A stretch of 64,000 bases of DNA from assembly GCA_947579665.1 (NCBI GenBank), contig OX388347.1:42540943-42604942 (forward strand). The letters run 5' to 3'. Made by a program: the position numbers and the translations under genes. The notes under the pieces are model-generated. The model ran no database searches, was not told where the DNA came from, and saw nothing but the letters and a program-made list of their open reading frames with translations. Position 1 is the stretch's first letter, and each line of letters starts with the position of its first letter. Shown one piece after another: positions 12,480 to 21,677 of this stretch. This DNA is from Sympetrum striolatum. Taxonomy: Eukaryota; Arthropoda; Insecta; Odonata; Libellulidae.

Positions 12480-13427
12480 ATGGAGGCGGAGAGTGATTAT
12501 AAATGGGGTTCCCCTGATGAGACTATGGAAGACATCGAATGGGAGCAAATAAAAGCAAGCATAATTGCCGAGGTTGAAAAGTTATCCAAAAGACTGAATA
12601 AGCAGATGACTACTGTTAAGCAATCGGTGGAGAATCTCGGGTCCCGGGTAGATGAGGAATACCAGGCCATCAGCGAGAGGATCAATGAAGTAGAGAATAA
12701 ATTAAACATAATACAACGGGAAGTTCGCAGGCCACATGAGGGCGAGGCCTGTAAGAAGCAAATGGATGGAGGTGAAAGGAGACCAACGTCTGAGGTCTTA
12801 GAAAAAGTTTGCGTGCAACAAAAACAATCGCACCAATTGGACTTGCCCGCTACTCCTGTTTCGGGAAGTAAGCAAGACTCTGTGCATGGGTTCGAGGCCA
12901 CAATGCCCTGTGTCAGTAAGGAAGGGTTTTTGCACCGGGATCGGAAGGAAGAGCTGGGGATAGAAGGAATAACGACCACTTACGCATCAGTCCGTCATCC
13001 CCAATCCAACCCCAGTGACGGGGTAATGCGAAAATTAGGTCACCTCTTCAGGGCCTTCTGTCATAAAAGACATACCTTGTGGCATATAATTCTTAACCTG
13101 TTAAGTTATCTGTTCAACTGTGTGGTGCACGAACGCATGGGGTTAATTCCTAATGAATGGCATTACGGAAAGAAACCCCAGAATATCCTTTGCAAAAGGA
13201 AAAAGTTTCCCGAGGTAAACCTACCGCCCCTCGCCCAGGAGCATAAACTGGAAGTGACCCTGGGGCGAATGACCCGAAGGGCGACCGCCCGGAGAAAACG
13301 TTGTGACCGCGAGAAGAAGGTAATTAACTTCAGAATGGGAGAAAAAAGTCCAAGAAGTGACTTGTTAAAGTGTTATGTGAACAGTGAAAGTTTACTTATA
13401 ACTGCAAAATTGTTTTATTTTTTTTAA
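12480..13427 (+). CDS. Deletion-fusion ORF: coiled-coil N-terminus joined to an integrase C-terminal remnant
   Basis: This 315-codon ORF is the only long frame of the LTR element. It starts at the first ATG about 117 bp after the LTR. Residues ~20-82 are acidic/basic heptad-like sequence and should form a coiled coil, consistent with the start of a Gag-like protein. Residues ~163-235 look like the end of an LTR-retrotransposon integrase core (TTYASVRHPQSNPS, then VVHERMGLIPNEWHYGK). The acidic residue expected after the SNPS motif, the glutamate of the DDE triad in intact relatives, appears as D180 followed by G. The basic tail contains VINFRMGEK, like the small C-terminal domain of such integrases. 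The junction, near residues 150-162, implies that the whole protease-RT-RNase H segment has been lost. The frame was kept open, but no enzyme activity is expected. Gag identity is inferred from position. Confidence 0.7.
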   Translation: MEAESDYKWGSPDETMEDIEWEQIKASIIAEVEKLSKRLNKQMTTVKQSVENLGSRVDEEYQAISERINEVENKLNIIQREVRRPHEGEACKKQMDGGERRPTSEVLEKVCVQQKQSHQLDLPATPVSGSKQDSVHGFEATMPCVSKEGFLHRDRKEELGIEGITTTYASVRHPQSNPSDGVMRKLGHLFRAFCHKRHTLWHIILNLLSYLFNCVVHERMGLIPNEWHYGKKPQNILCKRKKFPEVNLPPLAQEHKLEVTLGRMTRRATARRKRCDREKKVINFRMGEKSPRSDLLKCYVNSESLLITAKLFYFF

Positions 13428-13664
13428 TTTTAATGCAATGGGGAATAATTTTAGTGGCGAAGAAAGTGTGAGTGATTGTGTTTCCGTGTGTTGATTGGTT
13501 TCAAAAATGTCATGAACAGGGAAGTAAGATAAATTCTATGTAGTGTTTGAGCGGATTTTACGTTGTTTTCATATTGTGCTATTTGTGTGTGGTAGGAAAG
13601 GTGCTAGACTGGATATCTATGTAAAGGTGAATTGGGAGAACTTTGTCGGTTTGATATCATTTTG

Positions 13665-13950
13665 GTCTTAATTGAAGTGTGGTTTCGGGGTATTTTATTG
13701 TATTTGTGTTTATATTTTCATGTCTGATGAATGTGCTTTTGGTCGGGTTTATGTCTTTTTGAAATTTTGGACGTAAGTAAAGTGTGATTTCGTGGTATTT
13801 GATTGTGTTTGTGTTTATGTTTTCATGTCTGATGAATGTGCTTTTGGTCGGTTTTATGTCATTTTGAAATTTATGTCGTAATTGAAGTGGATTGTGGGGT
13901 ATTTAATTGTGTTTGTGTTAATATTTTCATGTCTTATTCATGTGATGATA
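13665..13950. repeat. Three ~105-bp tandem repeats in the LTR element's internal region
   Basis: Units start near 13665, 13770 and 13875, at exactly 105-bp spacing. They share GTATTTNATTGTNTTTGTGTT and TTTTCATGTCT cores; the third is partial. They lie between the ORF stop and the polypurine tract. An open frame at 13836-14279 overlaps them but shows no known domain. Confidence 0.8.
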
Positions 13951-14399
13951 GCAATAGGAAGGAAGTTGTTTGGTTTTATTTGGAGTTTTGGGGGAAGTTT
14001 AATCCTGTCAAAGAGGTAGTTGGCAAGATTGCAAATACTGCATTAAATTGCATTCTCACGAAAATAGCGGAGACTTTTGGGGGAAAAACGGAAAGAGAAA
14101 TATATTTTTGGGGTTTATATGTGCTTGGGTGTTTGTTTAAAGGGAAGTATTTACGTTTTGTGGGGTTTTGTCTTGTACGTAAAAATATTATTAAATGCTT
14201 GAAAATAGATGTTAGTGATAATCAGGCCTCTATTGCATTCAGTTGCAAATTTTGCATTAACTTGCATTCTCGCGCGTAGAATTATAGGATTTTGGAGGGG
14301 AAAGGAAATTTAAAATGCAACTTGGGATTTATATGTGTGGGTGGTGAAATAGGGAAAATATTTATGTTTGATCAAACGTTTGGAGTAATTTCTCTCAGA

Positions 14400-14455
14400 A
14401 GACAAAATTTGACGATTTCTGGACAACTTAAGAGGTAGTAATCCAAATTTTGTCT
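14400..14455. repeat. 12-bp inverted repeat just before the polypurine tract
   Basis: AGACAAAATTTG at 14400-14411 is the perfect complement of CAAATTTTGTCT at 14444-14455. A transcript would form a stem with a 32-nt loop directly upstream of the plus-strand priming site. Confidence 0.8.
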
Positions 14456-14465
14456 GGGGGGCTAT
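14454..14465 (+). promoter_or_regulatory. Polypurine-tract-like sequence
   Basis: CTGGGGGGCTAT abuts the TG start of the 3' LTR, where plus-strand DNA synthesis is primed in LTR elements. The run of six G residues is the clearest purine tract available, although CTAT separates it from the LTR. Confidence 0.55.
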
Positions 14466-15287
14466 TGTAATGTTAGTTTATTGTAATGTTAGTTTATTGT
14501 AACGTTAGTTTTATGAGTAGAATTTTATGGTTGGCGAGTGCTATGGACCGCGTAAAGGCAGGAATGCGCCACACCCTGACCCTGTTTCGACCATCGGAGC
14601 GTTTCCGGAGTGCGGGTGGTTAAACATGTGTTGACCATCTGCATAAAGGGAATGGGAAAAGCGTTGGTCGAAACGTTTGAACAAATTGCAGTGATTGGGT
14701 GAGAGAAACCGACGCTAAAGAAGACGCGGACTTCTGGGCGTCCTTTTCTTTAGGAAAGAAGTAGTCAAAGAATACAGCTTGACCAGAACGGTCCTCAAAA
14801 ACCCTGGACCCATTCCTGTTGTGATTTTAGTGTTCCCTCCCTTTGTGTGAATTCGTCCCCCAATTATCGTGTTTTGTGTATTAATATGTGTTCTGTGTGT
14901 TAGGGTATTGTAGTGTGGTATAAGGTTTATTGGTGGTGGTGTCTTTATGTTTCGTTTTCCTCATCTTTGTTTGGTTGTTTGTTTCTTGAGTGATAATATG
15001 TGTGTCTTTTGGGGGTAGGGTTTTCATTTGTTTGAGGTTTACTTGTCTTATATTTTCGGCTTGAATAGAGTAATATCAATTAAGAGGAATTGTGGTATTT
15101 ATTTCCTTCGGAAACCGAGCGACCCTGAGCTCATGCATTTCGTGTTAAATTTAATTTGTTTCTTCTTTTAAATATTGGCGCCCAACTTTCGATCTTTTGA
15201 TCAGTAATTTAAATCTTTCCAACCTTTTACGCCCCGCGCGGCATTTTGTATTTTATTTCTTATTTCATTTAAAAAAGTATCGTTACA
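14466..15287 (+). repeat. 3' LTR (822 bp)
   Basis: It has the same length as the 5' LTR and, on direct reading, the same sequence, including the 16-bp triplicate at its start and the internal TGGCGCCCAAC at 15176-15186. ATTC follows it directly. Confidence 0.9.
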
Positions 15288-15291
15288 ATTC
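15288..15291. other. Target-site duplication ATTC, right copy
   Basis: It matches 11537-11540 on the other side of the LTR element. Confidence 0.8.
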
Positions 15292-16910
15292 TAACAATTC
15301 TATAAAATCTGCCTAGAGTATAATCAAACAAAAACCTAAGTTTGCCTTTAGGTGCAAATTATGAATGAGTTTTACTTAAATGACCATCCTACATCTGAAC
15401 CAGTAGATATTGCTAATATATTCAATATTCAGTTCTTTGCCATTGTGATACCTTACAATTCCTCTTTAATCTCTGGTAACTACTGCCCTATTTCATTACT
15501 TCTTCTTCTCCAAAAATTCTCATTTTTTTTAACATAATCTTTAAATTTTTGAATTATCATAATCTTTCACTGATTCACAGCATAGCTTTAGGAAAGGTAG
15601 ATCAACTTCATCTGTAGCTTTACTTAAAGATTTTGATTGTATTAACTATAAACTCCTCTTTTCTAAGTGCAGATGTTTTGGAATACATGGATTATTTTTT
15701 CTTTCTAATAGGTATCAGATGGTTAAAATACTGTTATAATGCTCACAATGGCCTTATACTTGAGATTTCAAAGCCACTGTCCTCAATGGCACTTCTCAGG
15801 GGTCCATCCTTGACCTATTCCTCTTTATAATGGCTATGAATGATCTTTTACCTTACCTTGGACCAAGCATGGACTGTCTTATATGCTGATGATACTTGAT
15901 GTTTAATGTCTTCAAATAACTTTGATAAATTCATTGTTGATACTAATATTTCCATCCAGGAAATGCTCAACTGGTGCAACTCCAATACTTTATCTGTAAA
16001 TTGCAATAAATTTGTTTATCTTCTATTTCATACCAAAAAATCTTCTCCTCTAAAAAGCCCCTTCTAAAAATAAATAACTCAAGCATATCTCCTTGTCCTT
16101 CTACCATTTTTCTGGGCTTCCTACATCTAAAAACTTAGATTGGATTGCACTTTGATGCCATCATAAAGAACGAATCTACTGGAATTTTCATGTTACCTTA
16201 GTTATCATCAATTGTATCTGTTGATACTCTAAAGCTTGTTTATTTTGTAAAAAATCACTCTTAATTATCCTGTGTAATTATTTACAGAAATAATTCAAAT
16301 GAAGCTAGTAAAGCTTTCGCACTGCAAAAGCAAGCCATGAAATGTATCTCTGGTGGATCTAGTCTTATTGATGGGAAGCTCTCTCTTTTGTTCTCTAAAA
16401 TTCTTAGTTTTTCTGCAATGTATATCCTGATCTGTGTAAAAAAACATCCTCAATATTTCCCTACGAACTCTCTTTCCACCATCACAACACTCGCTTCAAA
16501 GATGCCATTCATCTCCAGAAACATAAACTCAAAGTCTCATGAGAAGGACATCATCACTCACATCAGTCTATAAAATCTTCAACAAACAACACTGCCAGCA
16601 AATATTAAATCAGCTAAATCCTTAACTCTCTCATAAAATTGTTTGATACTTATTTTACTGCAAAATATTAAAGCATTTATTAATTACTACGAAATAATGA
16701 ATGGCCTTTGCAGTATTTAAAATTTTTCTCAAGTCACCTTTGTATGCCTTATATTATGCTATGTTTCTTAGTTGTCATTTAAATAGTAAAATTGTATTTA
16801 ATTTAATTAATTGCATTGTATTATTTGTTTGTACTTATTCAAATTTTCCTGTCCCATGTCACGTAATGTGGCCTTATGGTTTTAATATTATTATTATCTA
16901 TTGTATATAA
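15292..16910 (+). pseudogene. Jockey-like LINE, 3' segment: reverse transcriptase remnants and 3' UTR
   Basis: This continues the LINE broken at 11540. Reading across frames, I see DIANIFNIQFFA near 15405-15440, SGNYCPISLL near 15470-15500 (the NYRPISLL motif), HSFRKGRSTSS near 15580-15620 (the GFRKGRST motif), a GTSQGSILD-like stretch near 15790-15815 (the QGSILGP motif) and YADDT near 15880-15895 (the catalytic YADD motif). Several frameshifts and stops separate these motifs. Sequence between the first two is missing compared with full-length elements. From about 16680 to 16910 the sequence is AT-rich and probably 3' UTR. The exact LINE end is uncertain because the next element begins near 16897. 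Confidence 0.75.
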
Positions 16911-17701
16911 TACCTTCTCCGGATTAATTCATTTAATATAGATAGATAGGATCAGATAGGATACTAACTCACAGGTTAAACCACAATCGTCATTGACTTG
17001 AAATTTTTACAGCTTATAGGCCCTGACGTGAACCCCCCAGGAAAAGTGAGACATCGATGATTCTGACCATGGGTTCGATCCCAGAAGGCCCCAAAATCGT
17101 GATTTTTCCCATTTATATGTATTTTTTTGATTTTCAGGAATTTTCAAAAAATACTTCCCAGAGAATCAAAACTCAAGGAGTCTACAGATCTGGTCATGGT
17201 CTATCGAAAAAATTTATGACTTTTACAGAAAATGTCCTGGGTTCGATGCTAGGACGATGCTAAAATCTCCCATTTAAAATACATTGGGGTAGTTTCTCAT
17301 TATTTTTTTAGATGCACTTATCGAAATGATAGGAAGTTCTTGCTTAGCTAGAAGATGTATATTAACACTCGGTTTAAGATAAAAAATTAGATAAGACCAT
17401 GCTGTTCCTGGGTTCAATGCCAGGGCACATTAATATTTCTCACATAAAGAATATAAGGGAAAAGTAGGACGTCATTTTAGGCAGTTGCAGCCCATATGTC
17501 TGCTTGAGTTTTCTCACATAGTTAGAGATGGTGATCTTCTGTTGTGCTGCATAGTAAGTTCTCCAGGAAGACCCGGGTTCAATGCCGAATTTTAAGAATA
17601 TTTTCAATCCTTTTTTTTCTGTTGAGGACGGTCCCGATATGATGCCGATATGAAATTAGTGTTGTCAATCTGCTTGCAGTATGCAAGCTACATTTTACTC
17701 G
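16897..17701 (+). mobile_element. Hairpin-repeat element, copy A (Helentron/pearl-like, non-coding)
   Basis: It begins with TCTATTGTATATAA and CTTCTCCGGATT, followed by a short GATA-rich stretch. It holds four core units whose marker word (GGTTCGATGCC-like) lies near 17071, 17239, 17409 and 17575, a period of 166-170 bp. It ends with a GCTTGC/GCAAGC stem (17672-17688, 5-nt loop) and ACATTTTACTCG. No protein is encoded. The layout (5' end, microsatellite-like stretch, tandem core repeats, 3' hairpin) resembles the non-autonomous Helentron/HINE and bivalve pearl elements. That assignment is inference. Confidence 0.6.
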
Positions 17702-18518
17702 TCTATTATATATAGACATTTCTCCGGATATACCTATACATTCATACATATATATTCATATATACATATATATATATATACACATTCATAGGAAGTTCTT
17801 GCTTAGATAGAAGATGTATATTAAGACTTGGTTTAAGAAAAAAATAGATAAGACCATGCTGTTTCTGGGTTCGATACCAGAGCAAATTAAAAATTCCCAC
17901 ATAAGGAATATATATGAAAAGTAGGACGTCGTTTGAGGCAGTTGCAGCCAATATTTATGCTTGAATTTTCACACATAGTTAGAGATGCTAATCCTCTGTT
18001 GTTTTTGTCTTGTCCATGGTATTTATCACCAGGAAGACCTGGTTCGATGCCGGGCGGTAAATATATTTCCTATTTAAAATACATTGGGGTAGTTTTTCAT
18101 TATATTTTGATGCACTTATCGAAATGATAGGAACTTATTGCTCTGCTGGAAGAAGTATATTAAAACTCCATTTATGAAAAAAAGTTAGATATGACCATGC
18201 TGTTCTTGGGTTCGATTCCAGAGCAAATTAAAATTTATGACATTAGGAATATAAGATAAAAGTAGGACGCTGTTTGAAGCAGCTGCAACAAATAATTCTA
18301 CTTGAATTTTCACACATAGTTAGTAATGGTGATCTTCTGCTGTACAGCATAGTAAGTATCACCAGAAGACCCTGGTTTGATGCCGGATGGATAAATTGCA
18401 GCAAATTTTAAGAATATTTTCTATCCTTTTTTTTCATTTGAGGGCCCTCTCGATATGATGTCTACTTGAAATGTGTGTTATCAATATGCTTGCAGTATAT
18501 AAACAACATTTTACTTGT
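17702..18518 (+). mobile_element. Hairpin-repeat element, copy B, directly adjacent to copy A
   Basis: It starts with TCTATTATATATAGA and TTTCTCCGGATA immediately after the end of copy A. An AT/TACATA microsatellite at 17735-17790 follows. Core-unit markers are near 17867, 18039, 18208 and 18371. The 3' end keeps TGCTTGCAGTATATAAACAAC and ATTTTACTTG, but the hairpin's right arm has decayed. It is in the same orientation as copy A. Confidence 0.6.
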
Positions 18519-19984
18519 ATGTCATAATTACTTAAATATTATCATATTCATTCGCAAGATTTATAATTCAAAAAAATTGGTTAATAATGTATCATGGTTT
18601 AATGAAACAACAACAAAGCTAATTTTAATGTTCTAAAAATATTATGTAAAATTGAATTATAAACTATAATATATAAGATTTAAATTATAAACTACCTATA
18701 TTATAACTAAAAAATTAATGTTATACAAATATACATTAATAGTTAGGTATTTTAATTTTGTAAGTTTTCTCTTTTGAAAGATTCAAATTGTGTGAGTACA
18801 AAGTCTTTGTAGGAACAATACCATTATATATATAAAGTGGCTTAAGAAGGCCTCTTCTCTAAATGTACCCAATGTGACCAAGAGCTGCTTCCAAGTTGCA
18901 AGATGATCCTCAAAGTCTCAATGACATTGCTACTATGTATTTCTTAGAGCTTACCTTATTTGGTGGATTGGCATATCCCAATCAGTATCCACAATTTCCT
19001 GTCCTTGAAATAGCAAAACTTCTTTTTCAAGAAACTTAGAAAATCTTTAACTAGAAGCAATCATTCAAAACTTCCTATTGCCTCTTCCTCCAGTAACTTA
19101 GACAGCCTGCAATCCAATACAACAAAGTAATGGTAATTTCTGGGATATATCTTTTATGAGCAAAAGTGTTGACATCTTCTGAATCACTTCCAATCAAAAT
19201 CTCACAGAAACTTAAGAAAATTAGATGTATTAAGTGGTAAACATGAACTGAAATACTTTTGGCCATCTACAATCCATCTTTGTTGTAAAAACTTGAAGTT
19301 TTGAAATTGAATCCTTGCCATAAATACATGTCTCCAAAAATTGTTCAATCTTATCCCAAAAAAAATTGACATATATTTTTTCCGATTAGTGTGTTTGATA
19401 AATTAAAATCTAAGAAGGTTTAATGGTGGAAGAATATGATAGGGGATAAGGGAATAAAAACTTGTGGAAACCATTCCACTGGGCAGATGTAAACATTATT
19501 GATTGAGAAATACCATATATGCCAGCTTATAAGTTGATCCCTAAAATTTTGAGGTGAATTTTATGTTTTAGTCTATGTTCAGCGTATAAGTAGACCCAAA
19601 TAATAAGGCAACACCACTTCCCAACTCTATTTTATGGGAAGAAAAACTACAAAATTAATAAATATACAATAGCTTCAGGAATATTTACTGCATAAGATTA
19701 AGATGCTACACAAGTTTCTTTCGTTGTCATCTCTATGGCTACACAAATAAAAATGCGTTACGAAACAGAAAATGGGTATTAAATATTTATTATAGTAATA
19801 ATGGTAATATATGTATAGCATTGTAATATCAAATCATGACACTGCCAAAACAACTTCCATCACCTCCTAATGCTAAGTCGAATCATAATGATTATATAAA
19901 CAAAAACAATCCATGATGTGCTTATTGATCTTCATTTGTAAAAATAAAACATTGAAATACATAATAAATTTTTGTAAAATACAT
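18519..19984. other. AT-rich DNA, no gene recognised
   Basis: 18540-18800 is very AT-rich. A 63-codon minus frame at 19075-19266 has no domain that I know. Nothing else is supported. Confidence 0.45.
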
Positions 19985-20010
19985 AGGGGAGACCGGGGCT
20001 GGTTGGCCGA
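19985..20010. repeat. Left terminal inverted repeat (26 bp)
   Basis: It is the exact reverse complement of 21247-21272. Confidence 0.9.
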
Positions 20011-20321
20011 GTTTTGTTTTCGGAATTTCTGTACTCATTTTGGTTTGATTTTTAGAAATACGGTTTGCGGTGTCATAAAGATACAACCCTTGAGCATATA
20101 TGTGAATTTTTTCATCTATGACAAAAAATCAGGGAAAAAGTTATAAACAATCAAATGCGGCACCAAAAATCGGCCAACCAACCCCAGGGCCGGGGTAGGT
20201 TGGCCGAATTTTGTAAAATAAGTGAAAGATATCAAATGCATCAATGGAAAATATTTATTAGTGAAGAAAAGTTAGTGTAGATAGTTTTGTAATGTGTAGG
20301 TACGTAAAAAAACTCCGCTCT

Positions 20322-20928
20322 TTACTTTTTAGTCTTTTTAACATTTTTAGACTTAGTTTCGGCAGCTTTAGTGAACTTTTTCATAGCTCTCTCGGCTTTC
20401 TTTTTCTCTACCAGCGTACGCTTACGTTTGCTTTCATTTTTCTCCCTCTCCAATGCTGCTTTAATTGGGGAATCAGTCAAAATTTCGGTCAATCAACATT
20501 TACGATCTAGACGTTTCTTCGAATCAGTTGGTGCACTCGCCTTGGGGAGAAGTCTGACGTCTTCAGGGAGGCTTACATATGCAGCAGATTCTATGCTGAT
20601 GGACGAGTTTTGTTCAGGGTTGGTTCGATCTGTGACAAATCCTGCCAGGAACTCCTCAGGAGGAAAGATTTCAGGATTGAAAGGGCACACGCCTGAGATT
20701 CTGGAACCAGCTCGAATATTGTTCGGTGTGCATGCCAGTGGAAATGCACTGTCCCGGAATGTCGTAGATGGTCATTGTTTTGCCAGGGTTGTTCGTCATC
20801 CACGCATCAGAGTAGGTATTTACGAATTCTTTAAATGGACCTGGATTTTTTAAATTTACAACTCGGCCAACCAGCCCCACACAAAACTCGGCCAACCTAC
20901 CCCAATGAATGTTTTCGAGAACAATCAC
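20322..20928 (-). pseudogene. pogo/Tigger-like transposase remnant (DDE domain C-terminal part)
   Basis: Reading the minus strand from 20928, the frame contains FVNTYSDAWMTNNPGK and TIYDIPG. The next motif, DSAFPLACTPNNIRAGSR, follows after a one-base frame change near 20757. SGVCPFNPEIFPPEEF then comes in that second frame. This is the pattern of DDE_1-family transposases (Jerky/Tigger/pogo-like), where a G-hydrophobic-PFNP..F block ends the catalytic domain. An in-frame stop (TGA) at 20493-20495 is followed in the same frame by ILTDSPIKAALEREK and a lysine-rich tail that ends with TAA at 20322-20324. One frameshift, one stop and the missing N-terminus make it inactive. Upstream on the minus strand, a GGTGAGT near 21085 could be an old intron donor. 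Confidence 0.8.
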
Positions 20929-21246
20929 GGTTTACAAAAACAAAAGTGAGGTTACCTTGGAAACCAATATACCATTTTGTAGGGTTTTGAATACCCTTTC
21001 CAGCGGTACCACGTTTTTTGAAATCGGATGGAAATTGACTCGTGTTACGAAGATTACTTTACAAGAACAGAAATTTACTCACCAGTGTCGAAAAAAGAAA
21101 AAACCTGCTCCTGTGAAAACGGCAACACGAAAACACCTGAAATTACGTTGGTACATGGACGAATTAATACCCCACCAAAATCACCATAGATGTTGCCACT
21201 GTGCCCAAAAGTATTTTTTAAAAAGACACTCGGCCAACCTGCCCCT

Positions 21247-21272
21247 TCGGCCAACCAGCCCCGGTCTCCCCT
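21247..21272. repeat. Right terminal inverted repeat (26 bp)
   Basis: It is the exact reverse complement of 19985-20010. Confidence 0.9.
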
Positions 21273-21391
21273 GCATATAAATTACATGTGAAGAAATTAA
21301 TATAATTTTCAAAGAATAAATATTTGTCAAATTTAATTTAAAGATATGAAAATGGTTAATTAATTATACTATTTTAGTATGATAACATGTC

Positions 21392-21677
21392 CAGTGGCAG
21401 ATCTAGGATCGAGATGTGGGGGGGGCTTGAGAGTTGGGGTTAAAGATTTATTTTCTATTTATCAATTTTTGTAAGAAATTTTATAAAATTAAACTCAGTT
21501 TACATATTTGAATTATGCTTATTATTATATATATTATCTATCGTTGTAGATAAACATAAACATATTTTCTTCACATCTCAATAGTATGAACGATGATACA
21601 TTTTAGTAATTATTCTTCATGTTGACTTCTGGGGGGGCTACAGCCCCCATAGCCCCCCCCCCCTGGATCTGCCAGTG
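21392..21677. mobile_element. hAT-like MITE (about 286 bp)
   Basis: The left end CAGTGGCAGATCTAGG and the complement of the right end, CACTGGCAGATCCAGG, match at 14 of 16 positions. Both are followed inward by G-rich runs (8 G on the left; the right end has long C runs at 21643-21663). The interior is AT-rich and non-coding. CA(G)TGGCRGATC ends of this kind are common in hAT-related non-autonomous elements. I found no clear 8-bp duplication, so the family remains an inference. Confidence 0.65.

Larger units (their letters stand above)
11541..15287 (+). mobile_element. Non-autonomous Ty3/Gypsy-like LTR retrotransposon (3,747 bp)
   Basis: Two 822-bp direct repeats bound a 2.1-kb internal region. 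The LTRs start TGTAA and end TTACA, and an ATTC duplication flanks the element. A primer-binding-site-like sequence lies 3 nt after the 5' LTR, and a G-rich polypurine tract precedes the 3' LTR. The internal region has one open frame of 315 codons and lacks protease, reverse transcriptase and RNase H. It cannot move alone and must have used enzymes from a full-length relative. The LTRs appear identical on direct reading, so the insertion is recent. It lies inside an old Jockey-like LINE, which dates it as younger than that LINE. Confidence 0.9.
19985..21272 (-). mobile_element. pogo/Tigger-like DNA transposon, defective (1,288 bp)
   Basis: Perfect 26-bp terminal inverted repeats lie at 19985-20010 and 21247-21272 (AGGGGAGACCGGGGCTGGTT...). 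Further copies of the TTGGCCGA/TCGGCCAAC word lie just inside the ends (20172-20210, 20862-20905, 21228-21246). The minus strand between them contains the C-terminal part of a DDE-type transposase related to the CENP-B/pogo/Tigger group. The N-terminal DNA-binding part is absent, so the copy is internally deleted. The flanks are TACATA on the left and TGCATA on the right. A TA duplication as in the Tc1/mariner-pogo superfamily is compatible but not proven. Confidence 0.8.

Noticed and set aside
12497..12979. 160-codon minus-strand frame opposite the LTR-element ORF
   Set aside because: It is a shadow of the plus-strand ORF, which has the coiled coil, the integrase motifs and the correct orientation relative to LTR, PBS and PPT.
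13836..14279. 147-codon plus frame in the LTR element's 3' part
   Set aside because: It begins within the 105-bp tandem repeats, has no recognisable domain and lies where a 3' UTR is expected. Not called as a gene.
17071..18385. tRNA genes or tRNA-derived SINE, from the repeated GGTTCGATCCC-like B-box words
   Set aside because: No A box, acceptor stem or cloverleaf surrounds any of the words, and they recur at ~168 bp in a tandem array.
20292..20853. Plus-strand frames in the pogo-like element
   Set aside because: They are antisense to the transposase remnant that carries the DDE-family motifs on the minus strand.
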